Shown here: positions 11,397-23,000 of the stretch, piece by piece
Layout: the number at the start of each line of letters is the position of its first letter
Numbering within the stretch: position 1 is the first letter of the stretch
Assembly (NCBI GenBank): GCA_022457065.1
Contig: JAJGBQ010000005.1
Coordinates: forward strand, 3,596,001-3,660,000
DNA: 64,000 bases
Reading direction: 5' to 3'
Source: Curvularia sp. ZM96
Lineage: Eukaryota > Ascomycota > Dothideomycetes > Pleosporales > Pleosporaceae
The notes under the pieces: generated by a model
What the model was told of the DNA's origin: nothing
Database searches by the model: none
The model's input: only the letters and a program-made list of their open reading frames with translations
Program-made: the position numbers and the translations under genes

Positions 11397-11740
11397 GTTG
11401 TTTGTTCGGATCGGTTACTGAAACTTGTTGACTCGAGTGCGCCATTTCGTATACTTGTATGCAGCATATGAGGATACCATTTTCGCGTTGTGAGGCACAA
11501 ATGCGGGGATGTTGGGGTCAAGGGCATCCGTCAACCTCTACGGAGTGGGGTCCCCGACGCATCATTACCTGGCACCATCTTCGCGTACATGATTTATGTG
11601 TGGACTGGAGCAGGTAACCCCACTCCGAAACGCTGATCAGTCGATAGGATGAAATTTACCATGGCCCGATTATTCAAATTGTTGTTCTCTTCCTCTCGAC
11701 TGTGATCTCCCATATTTCCTCTTGTTCGCGACCGTTCACA
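11397..11740. promoter_or_regulatory. Shared divergent promoter, XDH / SDR reductase, with an 11-bp inverted repeat
   Basis: A 344-bp gap between two divergent start codons. It holds a perfect inverted repeat, CGGAGTGGGGT at 11541-11551 and its reverse complement at 11617-11627, 65 bp apart. Each arm contains a CGG triplet as used by Zn2Cys6 factors and a GTGGGG core matching the CreA consensus. A further GCGGGG lies at 11503-11508. Joint control of the two enzymes is the natural reading, but no factor is proved. Confidence 0.6.
11541..11627. repeat. Inverted repeat CGGAGTGGGGT ... ACCCCACTCCG
   Basis: Two perfect 11-bp arms (11541-11551 and 11617-11627) inside the XDH/SDR divergent promoter; a candidate regulatory element. 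Confidence 0.7.
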
Positions 11741-12622
11741 ATGCCATTAGCCAGACTCTCCAACCCGGACGCCCACGTCCAGTCCTTTTTCTCGCTCAAA
11801 GGCAAAACTGCCGCCGTAACAGGTGGGGTACGCGGAATTGGACTCGCAGCCTCCAAAGCACTCGCTGAAGCAGGCGCAAATGTCGCAATCCTGTATTCAA
11901 GCACCAAAGACGCCGATGCCATCGCCGCCGATATAGCCTCTTCTACTGGCGTAACCGTAAAAGCATACAAAGCAGCTGTAGAAAATAGGGAAGAAATCAG
12001 TGGCGTCATAAATACAATCGCGAAGGACTTTGGCGGTCTAGATATCGTTGTCGCAAACGCAGGAATCGCAAGCCACCATCCAGCAGAAGACTACACGGAG
12101 GAAGAATGGCGGCACATCATGGCTGTCAACCTCGACGGCGCATTCTATACGGCGCAAGCTGCGGGTATTATATTCAAAAATCAGGGCCACGGCAACGTTA
12201 TTTTCACTGCAAGTGTGTCAGCGACCTTGGTCAATGTACCGCAGAAGCAAGCAGCGTATAACGCCTCCAAAGCGGGAGTGGTGCAGCTTGCGCGCTGCCT
12301 GAGTGTCGAGTGGGCTGATTTCGCGAGGGTCAATTGTATTTCGCCTGGGTTCATCGAGACTGATATGCTGGATGTGCATCCAAAGGAGTGGAGGGAAAAG
12401 TGGTTGAGTATGGTTCCTGCGGGGAGGTTGTGTGCACCGGGGGAGCTGAAGGGGGCATATGTTTTCTTGGCGAGTGATGCGAGCAGTTATATGAGTAAGT
12501 TTTGGCCCCTCTTGTCCTTTTTATAATCCGTTCTTCGTTTGTCAATAGTAAGATAGATGCTAACCAACTTATCAATAGCGGGCGCCAATTTGGTCATCGA
12601 TGGAGGTTACACATTGCCATAG
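11741..12622 (+). CDS. SDR reductase, L-xylulose/sorbose reductase type (NADP mannitol dehydrogenase-like)
   Basis: Two exons, 11741-12494 and 12579-12622, with an 84-nt intron; 265 residues. The second exon supplies the family ending TGANLVIDGGYTLP. The frame is open upstream to 11702, but ATG 11741 (MPLARLSN) fits this family. Residues 27-34 are the TGGVRGIG cofactor loop, NAG follows beta-4, and the catalytic Tyr-x3-Lys is YNASK. This classical SDR group includes sorbose reductase Sou1, NADP mannitol dehydrogenase and L-xylulose reductases. Placed head to head with xylitol dehydrogenase, an L-xylulose to xylitol step is attractive: the two would then form consecutive steps of L-arabinose catabolism. 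Substrate cannot be read from sequence alone. Confidence 0.85.
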
Positions 12623-14032
12623 CCTTTATGCTTTCGAAAACATAAGTGGAGGGAAGTCGGATGAGTATGGCAAGGCCTTGCATTTGAGCGGTTACACAGA
12701 TCGAAGATCGTACAACTTTCCTGTATGCTTCCGGTATCGAATAGAACGGTGAAATGAAGTGGATACTCTCGTATAATCAGCACGTCTTGATGCCCGAAGG
12801 AGGGACGGCTTCGTCCAGAACGCCCTGAAACAGCTCCGAAGCTCCATGGACGAACAGCGGAGAAGACTAATATTTGCAACTAAGGTATGCTGAAACGTGC
12901 CTCTTTCCAGATGAAGAACAATGCTTCAAGATGAAGTGAGGAAACTCTGCTCAAGAAGTTGTCACTCAAAGCTCCGTCCACATCATTTTCTTACGATACC
13001 GAAAAAGCAAAAACGAACTCATTCCTGCCTTATTTCCTAATCCATTTCCCTCAGCTTATGAGTCACAAGTCACGCCAGCTTACAATCTCTCCATCCCTTT
13101 CAAAGTTTACACGCAGCACGCTATCCCAAAACCTGACATCTTCTCCGCGGCTGTCATGTCAAAATCTCACAGCCAAATGTTTTGCTCGCCACCCTCGCCT
13201 CTCCCTTCCGAGAATTGACCACGATTGGATAATCTCTTTTGCTAAATCACGAGATGCGATGATGAGGGGGGTGGGCGTCGTGGTAATAAGACTTTCTTTG
13301 TCCGGTCCGGAAGTTGGCGGATGACCCAGGGTCCACTGGTACTACACCTTTTCTAGAAATGTCAGAAAAAAGCTTGTGTGGTTAAGATTGATAATGCTGC
13401 CTGGGGTCGCGTCAGCTTGCTATGACGTCAAATGCGTTTGTGTTACGCTGGGTACTCATGTTTGATTGGGGCGATCGGTGGGTCGGAGGGCTGGCGGAGA
13501 GTGTGGAGGACTGCTCAAGTGTAAGGTATGGTATTGTAAAGTTATACCACATTGCATTCTGATGGAACTGATACGTCAAATGGGTTCAATGGGGAGAAGA
13601 TTTTCGATCCAGTCGTGCTGCTATTCTTCTCTTGTGTTGCCATTCTCATTGCTAGAACACCAGACCATGTCAAAGAATACTAATCGCAATTGAAAATAAT
13701 TTCCTCTTCGCATACGCGTGATGCATCAAATCCACAGTATTACTACTGTATCATCCGAACCCATCCGCCCCGCAGCTGTCGCCATCTCAGCCCGCCTGTA
13801 CCTGGTCTCGTGCCCACGGGGAAAGAAATGAGGAGAGCGAATAAGAAGGCAGTCAGCAGAGCATGGAACTTCCAGAACCCCGAGTACGCGGGGTGGGTCG
13901 TCTCTCGTCTCATGTATATAAGAGATACATGTTGAAGCAAGAGCCCCAGGATGAGTTGTTACGCCTACCTGCTTAGCGTCCTACTCTGACCACGTGAATT
14001 CCGGACATCGAAGCCAAGCAAGGACAGTGACG
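12623..14032. other. Intergenic region upstream of the hexose transporter
   Basis: About 1.4 kb. Short open frames only (for example 12959-13324 +). The last few hundred bases must hold the transporter promoter. No gene or repeat seen. Confidence 0.45.
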
Positions 14033-16089
14033 ATGGAGAAGATTAAAGAGAGATTCTCCAATCCTATAAAGGATTGGAGACGTAGAAGTTCGGTGACTGC
14101 AGGCGAGCATGCTGGGTATGACAATACACCACTACCTCGCATCACCAGGGCGGGAATTGGGATGGGTCTTTTGGTGTCGATGGGAGGTTTCGTGTTTGGG
14201 TACGGACGCTTCTTCCTTTCGCTATGCATTCAGCTATCCGCTTTTCCTCCTTCGAACCTCTTGTTGCTACACTATGTTGTTCCTTGCAGTAGTACTAATT
14301 ACATTTGGTGTACAGCTACGATACTGGTCAGATTTCCGGGTTTCTGAGCATGGTCGACTTCCTTCGTCGCTTCGGTCAGAGACACAGCAACGGTGAATAT
14401 TATTTCTCAAACGTACGATCTGGACTCATTGTAGCTCTGCTCTCCATTGGTACCCTCTTCGGAGCACTCGTCGCGGCACCAATCGCGGACAAGATTGGTA
14501 GAAAGAAGAGTATCATTTTTTGGTGTGGTATATTCTCTGTGGGTATCATAGTGCAGATATGTGCAACCCATAAGTGGTATCAAATCATGATGGGCAGGTT
14601 TGTTGCCGGTCTGGGTGTTGGAGCATTGAGTTTGCTTGTGCCAATGTACCAGGTATGTATAGTCATGGCGAAGAGCAAGTGATGCAGAAGCTAAAATTGT
14701 TCAGGCGGAAACGGCACCGCGTCATATCCGTGGTGCTCTTATCTCAACCTACCAGCTCATGATCACTTTCGGTATCTTCCTTTCCGCGGTCTTCAACTAT
14801 GCAGCAGAGCGACATCAAGCCGGCAAGAAAGCCTCTTGGCAGATTACGTTAGGTCTTTCTTTCGTACCTGCTGCAATCCTCGCATTCGGTATCCTATTCT
14901 TTTCCGAAACACCCCGTTACAATTACCGGCATGGCAAAGTCGACAAGGCTACTGCAACTATGGCAAAGGTATATGGCGTGCCGGAAAACAATTATCAAAT
15001 CCAACTGGAGCTTGCGGAGATGAAGGCCAAGTTTGAGGCTGAGAGCAAGATCGACCACGGCCCTATCCGAGAATGGCTCGGAATGTGGAAAGCGCCCAAG
15101 ATGGCGTACAGAATAGCAATTGGTATGGGACTACAGATGATGCAGCAGCTGACGGGAGCAAATTACTTGTTAGTATCTGCTTTGACCAGTAAATAACTCA
15201 CTAACATTTCAAAGCTTCTACTATGGCACCGTCATTTTCTCTGGTACCGGCATCAAGAACTCGTTCGTAACGCAGATGATCCTTGTCCGTTCTCCGAATT
15301 CAAGAGGTTGCTCAAGGCGCAGGCTAACCACTAGTAGAACGGCATCAACTTTGGGGTCACTTTCTACGGCTTGTACATTGTTGAACACTATGGCCGCCGG
15401 AAGTCGCTCATTGCCGGCTCGTGCTGGATGTTCATCTGCTTCTTGATATTCGCTTCTGTCGGTCACTTTTCGCTTGATCGAGTGAATCCGGAGAACACCG
15501 AGAGCGCAGCTACGGCGATGATATGCTTCGCCTGTTTCTTCATTTTCGGATTTGCGACAACTTGGGGCCCTATGATGTGAGTGTGTCTTCTCTGAATCTT
15601 TTAAATACCACTGACAACTGGCTAGTTGGACAATCTGTGGTGAGCTCTATCCGAGCCGGTACCGCGCGAAAGCCATGGCACTATCAACAGCATCGAATTG
15701 GCTATGGAACTTTCTCCTTGCGTTCTTCACACCCTTTATCACTGGTGCGATTGACTTCAGATATGGTTACGTGTTTGCTGTAGGTGTTTGATTCAACTAC
15801 TCACTCTCGCCATGCAGACGCTGACTGTTTCCTGTAGGGAACCAATGTGCTTGGCGGCCTGCTCGTTTACTTTTTCGTCATCGAAGGTCAAGGTCGTACC
15901 CTTGAAGAGATTGACACAATGTACCTGTTGGGGGTTAAACCTTGGGAGAGCGCAAAGTGGGTGGTACCCAGTCTGGAAGAGATGAGCGGCAAGGAAAGAG
16001 AGCAGATCGAGGCATTGAACCCCGAGCTGGCCGTAAAGAAAGAGATGCATAATGGCGAGGGTGGTGCCCTAGGCAGCGCAAGTGCTTAA
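14033..16089 (+). CDS. MFS hexose transporter (sugar porter family)
   Basis: Seven exons: 14033-14199, 14316-14652, 14705-15168, 15215-15284, 15338-15576, 15626-15779, 15838-16089; 560 residues. All six joins keep frame and rebuild conserved segments: GGFVFG-YDTGQISGFL, MYQ-AETAPRHIRG, QQLTGANY-FFYYGT, GPM-IWTICGELYPSRYRAKAM, and FVIEGQGRTLEEID. These are the classic marks of fungal glucose/hexose transporters of the HXT type: D-R/K-GRKK after helix II, R-GALIS-YQ, QQ-TG-NY in helix VII, ELYP-R-R. Intron 4 has an unusual donor, GTCCGT (15285-15290), so that junction is the least certain. Sugar uptake at the plasma membrane is likely; sugar preference is not readable. It closes the sugar-related group that begins at 5.7 kb. 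Confidence 0.9.
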
Positions 16090-17176
16090 GAGGCGAAACT
16101 GAGAAGTATCAGAAACAGTGATACCACGGGGACGCGCACGAAGAAAGACGCAGGTAGCTCAAGGAGACTGAGGCGTAGTTGGGAGCTTCTGACCACATTC
16201 TTTGCTAGGATGGCCCTGCGGTGAGGTAGAGCACTCCTAACCCGTTGAATATTCTCATCAATCCTTCGACTCTAGATGTTCCAGTTAGTTTTAATTAATG
16301 ATAATGAGCATTTTCTCAATCTTCGAGGAAGGCAGGTGTTTCGACGATGGACTCGGCTGAAAGTTGGTGCCAATGTTTGTGGCATCGAGCCGTGCACGAG
16401 ATGCCTCAGGATTGTGAGAGCCCCACTTCCGGATGGTTCGGCTGAATGATGACCCTGGATCCCCGACGCTGCAGGTCGCATCACTGGAAGACTCGAGGGC
16501 TCATCCAGGATCTCTTAGGCCTGATGCACTAATATCATGAGATATGGGCTCGAAAAGTAGTCTCGGGTGTTGAAAGAGCTCGGAGGCCACAGCATCAGCT
16601 CTGTGTTTTCCTGCACTACACAGCCTGGTACCCGACGTAACCTATTCAGCCCTGACATCTGCGGTGTAAATGCCGTGAAAGTATGCTTGAACAAAATGGC
16701 ACGACGTCTATCTGGACAGCGTTCGACTTGCTTGAGGCGACCTGAAGAAAACCCCTCAAGTCAGCCTGACGTATAGCCTCGGCGTTCCAAGGCGCTACTA
16801 TTCACGCCAAGAATCCTCACTCACCAGAAAGATCAGATAAGATGAACTTTGTCACTAGTCAACAAACTAAACGATCCAAGTACACGGTACACGGGTGCGC
16901 CATGTGGCCATCGCACACACTTGCGGGGTGGTTTGAGCCGTGGTCGCGTGGTGAATGTCTTCTGGGCAGGTCGCCGTCCCTCTTGGCAGGAAAATTCATT
17001 GCCAATAGCACGCCACCATCGCTCATCCCGTTGGGGTGAATCAGCAAGGTTACAACGCAGGGTCGATCAGATAAAGTAGGTAGTGCCCCAGTCGTACCTT
17101 ACCGTTGGAGTTTTCCCGGAAACTACGACCTCGTCTTGCTCTTTCTCTAGTGATTTTACTCTTTCCGAGTGCGATC
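16090..17176. other. Intergenic region
   Basis: About 1.1 kb between two plus-strand transporter genes. No supported gene; the downstream part should hold the promoter of the siderophore-type carrier. Confidence 0.45.
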
Positions 17177-19168
17177 ATGAGAGACTCGGTGCGACCTGGC
17201 CAAGCGCTGGACGGCCCAGTACTTCAAAACCAAACCAATCATCCAGATCGTGATAAAGATGTCGAGTACAATCATGAAGCCATCCCCAGCGAAACATCGA
17301 GCGAAGTTGCTACTCAGGCTGGTGTAAAGCGGATCGAGGCCGTAAGTAAGGCCTGGACGAAGACCTCGCTGATCATCGCCTATGTATCGTAAGCTGCGCA
17401 TTCTCATTTTAAACTACCAACGTACTAACACCATTCTCAGCCTCCTCCTCATTGCTAACGCGACCTCTCTGGAAATCCAAGTCACGGGTGCCTTAACGCC
17501 ATTCGCAACGAGCGCCTTCTCTGCGCACTCTCTAGTCTCCACTATCGTAGTAGTGCAGGGAGTGGTAGCATGTAAGACACATGTATTCCGTTTCCGCACA
17601 AAGCTACTAATACAGCTATTCAGCCGTAATCAAGCCCCCAGCAGGAAAGATCGCCGATGTGTTTGGTCGCCTGGAGTCCTTTACAATCGTTGTTTCTCTT
17701 TACACGATTGGATATATCATGCAAGCAGCCTCCAACAGTGTTCAAACATTTGCCGGTGCGCAGATCTTCTGGTCCATCGGGTATAACGGACTCCAGATCT
17801 TGCAGCAAATTTTCGTAGCCGACACCACGGACTTGTTGAACCGTGCCTTGTTCTCGACCCTTTTCGATCTGCCATTCCTTTGGACTACTTGGGCTGGGCC
17901 AGAGGTTGGCCAGTCGATCCTCAAGAACACGACTTGGCGATGGGGATATGGCATCTGGGCTATCATCCTACCCGTTTGCTTTATCCCATTGGCGGCCAGC
18001 CTGTTCATGAATCAGCGACGAGCTAAGAGCTTGGGTTTCGAAGTTCCCAGCCCGTTCCATGGTAGCAGTGCTTTGCAAGTTGCGAAGAATATCTGGTTTG
18101 ACCTTGATGCTGGTGGACTGCTGTTATTTGCCGCTGCCATCTCGTTGATTTTACTGCCTCTTACTTTGGCTCCAAATGCAGATGGCCAATGGAGCAACCC
18201 AAGCATGATCGCTATGCTGGTAATTGGAGGGGTTCTTTTGCTGCTCTTTCCATTGTGGGAGACTAGCAAAAAGTTGGCACCGATGGCCTTCTTCCCACCT
18301 GGGTTGTTCAAAGAGCGGACGATAATTGCAGGTGTCCTAATAGCATTCTTCTATTTCAGTAAGTCGCAAGAAACCGTGGCTAGGGTTGAGTACTGACCTT
18401 CGTATAGTGGCATTCTATATGTCAGTCTTTCCGTATTTTTACTCCTACCTCCAAATTGTCCAAGGGCAATCTGTCACTACTGCTGGGTATATTACACGAG
18501 TGTTCAGCTTCAGTTCGACTGTCTCGTCTGTGGTGGTCTCTCTCATCATCAAATATACGGCTCACTACAAGTACTACGTCACCTGCGGTGCGGTCATCTA
18601 CCTCATGGGAATGGGTCTCATGCTGGCGTACCGCACGCAAGATGCGTCTATTGCTTCACTCGTGGGTATTCAGATCGTCATAGGTATCGGCGGTGGTTTC
18701 CTCAATGTACCGGTACAACTAGGCGTCCAGGCATCGGCTTCGCATCAACAAGTCGCAGCGGCAACAACTGTTTGGCTTACACTACTTGAAGTCGGCGGTG
18801 CTGTTGGATCGGCCATCTCAGGTGCGATTTGGTCGACCTATATTCCTTTGAAGCTTCAGCAGTATCTTCCAGAGGCGAATGCAGCAGAGTGGTCATCGAT
18901 CTACAGCAGTATCACTGTATCTGCGGATTATGTTACCTATCCGCCTGGCTCACCTGTGCGCATCGCAATCAATCAGGCGTACCAAGAGACGATGCGTTAC
19001 CTCCTTATTGGCGCTCTGTGTTGTGCTGCGCCGATCCTACCGTTGACACTTTTTCTCAAAAACTATAAGCTTGATCAGATGGATCAGAAGGTTGTTGGTA
19101 ACGTTATTGGTAGTGCAGAAAAGGGGGATAGAGTCAAGAGCTGGAAGTTCTGGCAGCGTCGGTCTTGA
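17177..19168 (+). CDS. Siderophore-type MFS transporter (SIT/MirB-like, 14 helices)
   Basis: Four exons, 17177-17388, 17441-17571, 17624-18358 and 18408-19168, with introns of 52, 52 and 49 nt; 612 residues. ATG 17177 is the first in-frame ATG. After a hydrophilic head of about 60 residues come many hydrophobic helices. Motifs match the SIT group: a start like SLIIAYVSLLLIANATSLE, the KPPAGKIADVFGR loop, a D-T-T-DLLNRAL segment, and a long GGGFLNVPVQLGVQ helix before the final extracellular loop with YPPGSPVR. Members take up ferric siderophores through the plasma membrane, driven by protons. The ligand cannot be told. No siderophore synthetase gene is in the window, so this may be a scavenger. 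GTA or GATA-type sites (iron repressor) upstream were not resolved by eye. Confidence 0.85.
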
Positions 19169-19984
19169 AGCTGAAACACCGTGGTATCTCGAGTCAGGTT
19201 GTTCGAAAGCCCGATATACGCGGTGCTCTTTGCCGCAGTCATGTTAGACTGGCCATCCATATTATAAGTCACCCTTGACATGATATTGTACCTAATTCTA
19301 CAGGGCTTCCTGATTCCGTCACTCCTTCCTCTTAGGGAAAAAAATTGTACTTCGGCTTCTGTCCCCTTGGTTCGGCGCACGAATCCTATGTTTCACGTTC
19401 CGCGATATTCCCTGAGTCAGCGTTCGCCAAGCCGGCATACGACGTTGCTGAGACTTCATTGCGACTTGGAATAAAGCTTGGCTCTGGGGGCGGAAAGCGA
19501 CTGATAGTTTCGGGGAAGACAATCTACCGTCCCGAAAGAGCCTCTGATTGCGCAATGTCGTCGCCTAAACGCGCCGACGGTGCAAAGGGCGGCAGTCTCA
19601 CATGCGAAGCAATGTTTCATAGCTACCTTCAATGTAGTTGCCTGTTGCTAAGTGTTAAGGGGATTTATGCTGAACCAGAAGATTATCAGAACTGTGGGAT
19701 ATTCTGAGTCGCAGGTGAAATGGTGAACAAGTTATTGATCAAATACTCATAAATTGGAATCTCAAGATTTTAATGGTTCACACAACCAAGTCTTAATGTT
19801 TTGCCCACAAACATCCATATCCCCGTGAAAACTCCCGATCTCCGGGTCCGCCGTGTACAGGGACTTGTTGATATTCGCTAGAAAAGAAAAGAAAATAATA
19901 GTTCGACTTCGTTTCCATATCCATCATCGTGCATTGGATAGTTGAGAATGGTTAACTGCCAATGGAAAATCCACTGCGTGATGC
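19169..19984. other. Convergent intergenic region
   Basis: About 0.8 kb between the 3' ends of the siderophore transporter and the dibasic-site protein gene. Nothing supported. Confidence 0.45.
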
Positions 19985-20611
19985 TCAAACTTCGGTGATG
20001 GCGACCAGGGTCATCTTGGGGGCGTCCTCCTCTTCGACAACTTCGTCGCGCTTGGCCTTCTTCTCGCCAGCTGGAGGAGTACCGGCGGCGGCGGAGCCGG
20101 CTGGAACGTTGACTCCGGGGTTGACGACGATACCGACACCAGCGCCCTCGGAACCCAGCTCGATCTTGGGCATATCCTTCTGGGCCTCCTTGGCATATCC
20201 GAGAGCAGCGTTGAAACCAGCGAGGTCACGCTTGATCCATTCCATGGCGGCCTCTACAGCCTCCATCTTGGGCTCGACGGGAGCACGCTTTCTGAGGATG
20301 TCGTCGATAGCGCGGCGGAGGATAGAACGTTTGGCTGGTGCACCTTCAGCTGGTTGTCCTTCTTGAGGTTGCGCGGCTTCAGCTGCGGGCTGTTCGGGGG
20401 CTCGTTGCTGACCTTGTGCGCCCTCTCCTCCGGCGTTTGCTGCGGCTCCAGTAGCGAGCGTAGCCATCAGCTGAGAAGCTGATTCTGTTGATCCCAGCGA
20501 GATTTCACCATCACCGACTACCAGGGCAGGCGAGTAGGCACCCAAGTTGATGTTAAGTGGGACGGCGGCGACAGTGGCGGCGAGCGCAATGAGGACGTGT
20601 TGAGGAAGCAT
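19985..20611 (-). CDS. Secreted protein with Kex2-like dibasic sites (unknown function)
   Basis: Single exon, 208 residues. Residues 1-17 form a signal peptide (MLPQHVLIALAATVAAV). The next part, 18-50, is a compact conserved-looking segment, then an Ala/Gln/Glu/Gly-rich low-complexity stretch (52-93). Dibasic sites follow: Lys-Arg at 94-95, Arg-Arg at 99-100, Lys-Arg at 108-109, 127-128 and 187-188. Pieces between them include helix-forming segments 110-127 and 129-147, then a Gly/Pro/Val-rich part. No cysteine is present. Cleavage by Kex2 would give several short peptides, but the pieces are not repeats of each other, unlike ustiloxin- or phomopsin-type precursors. The family is unknown to me. 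The gene has GC-rich codons unlike the AT-richer DNA to its left. Confidence 0.75.
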   Translation of the reverse strand: MLPQHVLIALAATVAAVPLNINLGAYSPALVVGDGEISLGSTESASQLMATLATGAAANAGGEGAQGQQRAPEQPAAEAAQPQEGQPAEGAPAKRSILRRAIDDILRKRAPVEPKMEAVEAAMEWIKRDLAGFNAALGYAKEAQKDMPKIELGSEGAGVGIVVNPGVNVPAGSAAAGTPPAGEKKAKRDEVVEEEDAPKMTLVAITEV

Positions 20612-23000
20612 CTTGTCGGTTCGGGGTGTTTAAATCTTTTGATTAGATGGGTAGTAGTAGTAGGTGTTGGATGGTGGATTCCAAAGGTAAATGAGTAGAT
20701 GATCAAAAGTGAATTAAGTCGCCCGGCGACGGTAGTGAATGAAAAGTTGGTAGAAAACTGGAAGTGAGTGACCGGACTGGAGAACAAAAGAAGTGGGTTC
20801 AACATCTTCTTATACTCTTTATGCCCTTCTACAGCTGTGGCGTTGGAGGCCCACAGGTCGGATTTTGCCAAGGTGGGTTAACCAGCTTCGAAGTGGTGTG
20901 AAACTTTCATGAAGCTGTGCCAAGTCTCCACAAGCACAGCATGGCAGAGCTTTACTTGCACGGCCGACATTGCCAAGCTTTTTCCGATGTTTGATGTCGG
21001 GTCAGGACTGTTGTAAAGGAAGCTTGGTACAAGATTCATGCTAGTTGCCGAGTCTAATGCGCAGAGATGCTGCATCAAGCAGCCTAACGGCCAGGGGCCG
21101 ATGGTTCAATGATCGTCATTAGGTTGGGGCTCCCTTGGAATTATTCTGGGGAAACCCTTGAGCGTTAATCGTTAGGGCAAGCATAGAAGGTGGCAATAGG
21201 TTGGGAAAGCCTGAACTGTGACCGCAGAACCACATTCGATTGACCAAAAAAAAGCTATCAATAACAAGACGAATACCCTTCGTAGTTCACTCTCATCACA
21301 AAGCTCTATAAGAATTGCCAAGCTTATGTCCAAGACGTTGACAACTCTAGACTGTGAATGGATCAATGCTTGAGGTTCCAAGTCTGTGGCTGCTTCACGA
21401 GGCGGATTTGCCAAGTATATCTGATGCAGATATTCTAGTAAGAGGGCGGTTAGAAGTATCGTCTACCGGATAAAGTATCAATAACCGTTGATTGAGGGGG
21501 TTGGAAAGGAAATTTTGAGTCTTGGTACGAAGATCGAAGAATCCAGACTGACAGCACTCGGCGATGAGCTTAGAAAAGGCTAAGCCTCCAACGCAACACT
21601 TGGCGTCTGACCTGGGTGGAGTGGAGCGCCAGGGTTACGGCCTTGGAAACGCAGTGGGAGATTTAAGACGTGACATTTGCTTAACCTATTGGCGCCCCCA
21701 GGGGTTAGCGAGTCCATTTACGGCTTAACCCCACCCAAGTTGCAACACTTCAAAGTCTTGGCCCATGGAGAAGGCGCAGGTCCAGCGACCTCTCCAGACA
21801 CCTAGTGGAGCAAATTACTGAGGCCTGATGCGCTGCCTTTCGTGAACGGGCCGTTCATGTGTGGAGGCTGACGCGTGCCTACGTTGGCTGACGCGTGCCT
21901 ACGTTGGGGTCCGATCGAAGTTGCGCCCCCATCGCCATTTTGAGATATACTCGATATATTAAGGCTCAGAGGCTTGGTATCAGGACTAGTTGCAACTGTT
22001 CAGGAGTCGTGTGGTACTAGGCAGAACGGGGAAGCTGCACTACGGAGGCGAAAGGGGGAGAGACAGACAGCGAAAAAAGTTTGCAATGGTCGTTGGTACA
22101 GGGTTCTTCGACTCCCCCTATCGCGCAATCCTAGCCTTCTGCCTCCTGCCTGTCCTTGTCTCCCCTTTACTAGAACATGCCGGTGCCACCTGTCGCGTTG
22201 GTATTTGCCAGGATCACCTGCATCTCTTCATGTGCAGAATAGTATCGGAGTGTGTTATTCTTGACCTGACTTCTCTTGCCATCGCTCATGTTCTGGTTAA
22301 GCACCCGCCGAGCTGTACCAAGATTGTCGCCAATACCAGCGGACCGGTAAATGTCCACAATTCTCAAAAGAACCACAATCCAGTGTTGAACCTTATTCAA
22401 GCTCATATTGGCAACGCTCCCAAGCTGTAAGACTCCGCAGTGGTGGGGGTTAGTCCCAATATGGTTAGTCTTTGGCATAGCACAGTCTCCCTGCCGCGCC
22501 CATGCAGCAGCCGTTTTAACGAAACAACTCCTGTTGAGATGAAACATGATGCACTTCAATGGGTAGGAATCACGCTTGCGTTTACACGACCAATACGTTC
22601 CACCATTGATGAATTTTCGTAGTTTCCGTCGCAGGTAAAGACTGTGTTCGTGTAGCAAACTAATTCAAGCAGGTTTGAAGTGCATCAAGACTATGGTTCC
22701 AGAACGTCGCAAAGTGTGAAACTAATCGTGGCGCTTCGTAGCTGATGTTGTCATTCGTATAGAAGGATTTCGGTGATATACAGTCCATGGAAGTGGGGGA
22801 AGGGTGGATTCGGCCAGTCTCGCCCGCTCAACCTCTCAACCCCGCGCTTCGCGAAAATTTTACTTCAGGCTGTCTTCAAACACATGACATTGAGACGGAT
22901 TGGTAACAGTAGAGCGACTTGTGATCGAAGTTGAACTTGTGAAAACTCATAATGTTATGTCATATGATTATCAAATTCAAAATTTGACATCAACAAGCAA
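20612..23000. other. Gene-poor region
   Basis: About 2.4 kb. It begins with the promoter of the dibasic-site gene, then holds only short unsupported frames (for example 21990-22430 + and 22170-22658 -, which overlap each other on opposite strands). A perfect 20-bp tandem duplication sits at 21866-21905. No gene recognised. Confidence 0.45.
21866..21905. repeat. Perfect 20-bp tandem duplication
   Basis: The unit GGCTGACGCGTGCCTACGTT occurs twice head to tail, 21866-21885 and 21886-21905, with no difference, so the duplication is probably recent. Confidence 0.9.

Noticed and set aside
17177..19168. A siderophore biosynthesis cluster
   Set aside because: Only the transporter is seen; no non-ribosomal synthetase, ornithine hydroxylase or acyltransferase is nearby.
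21974..22658. Opposing frames of 146 and 162 codons
   Set aside because: They overlap on opposite strands and neither has a recognisable feature.
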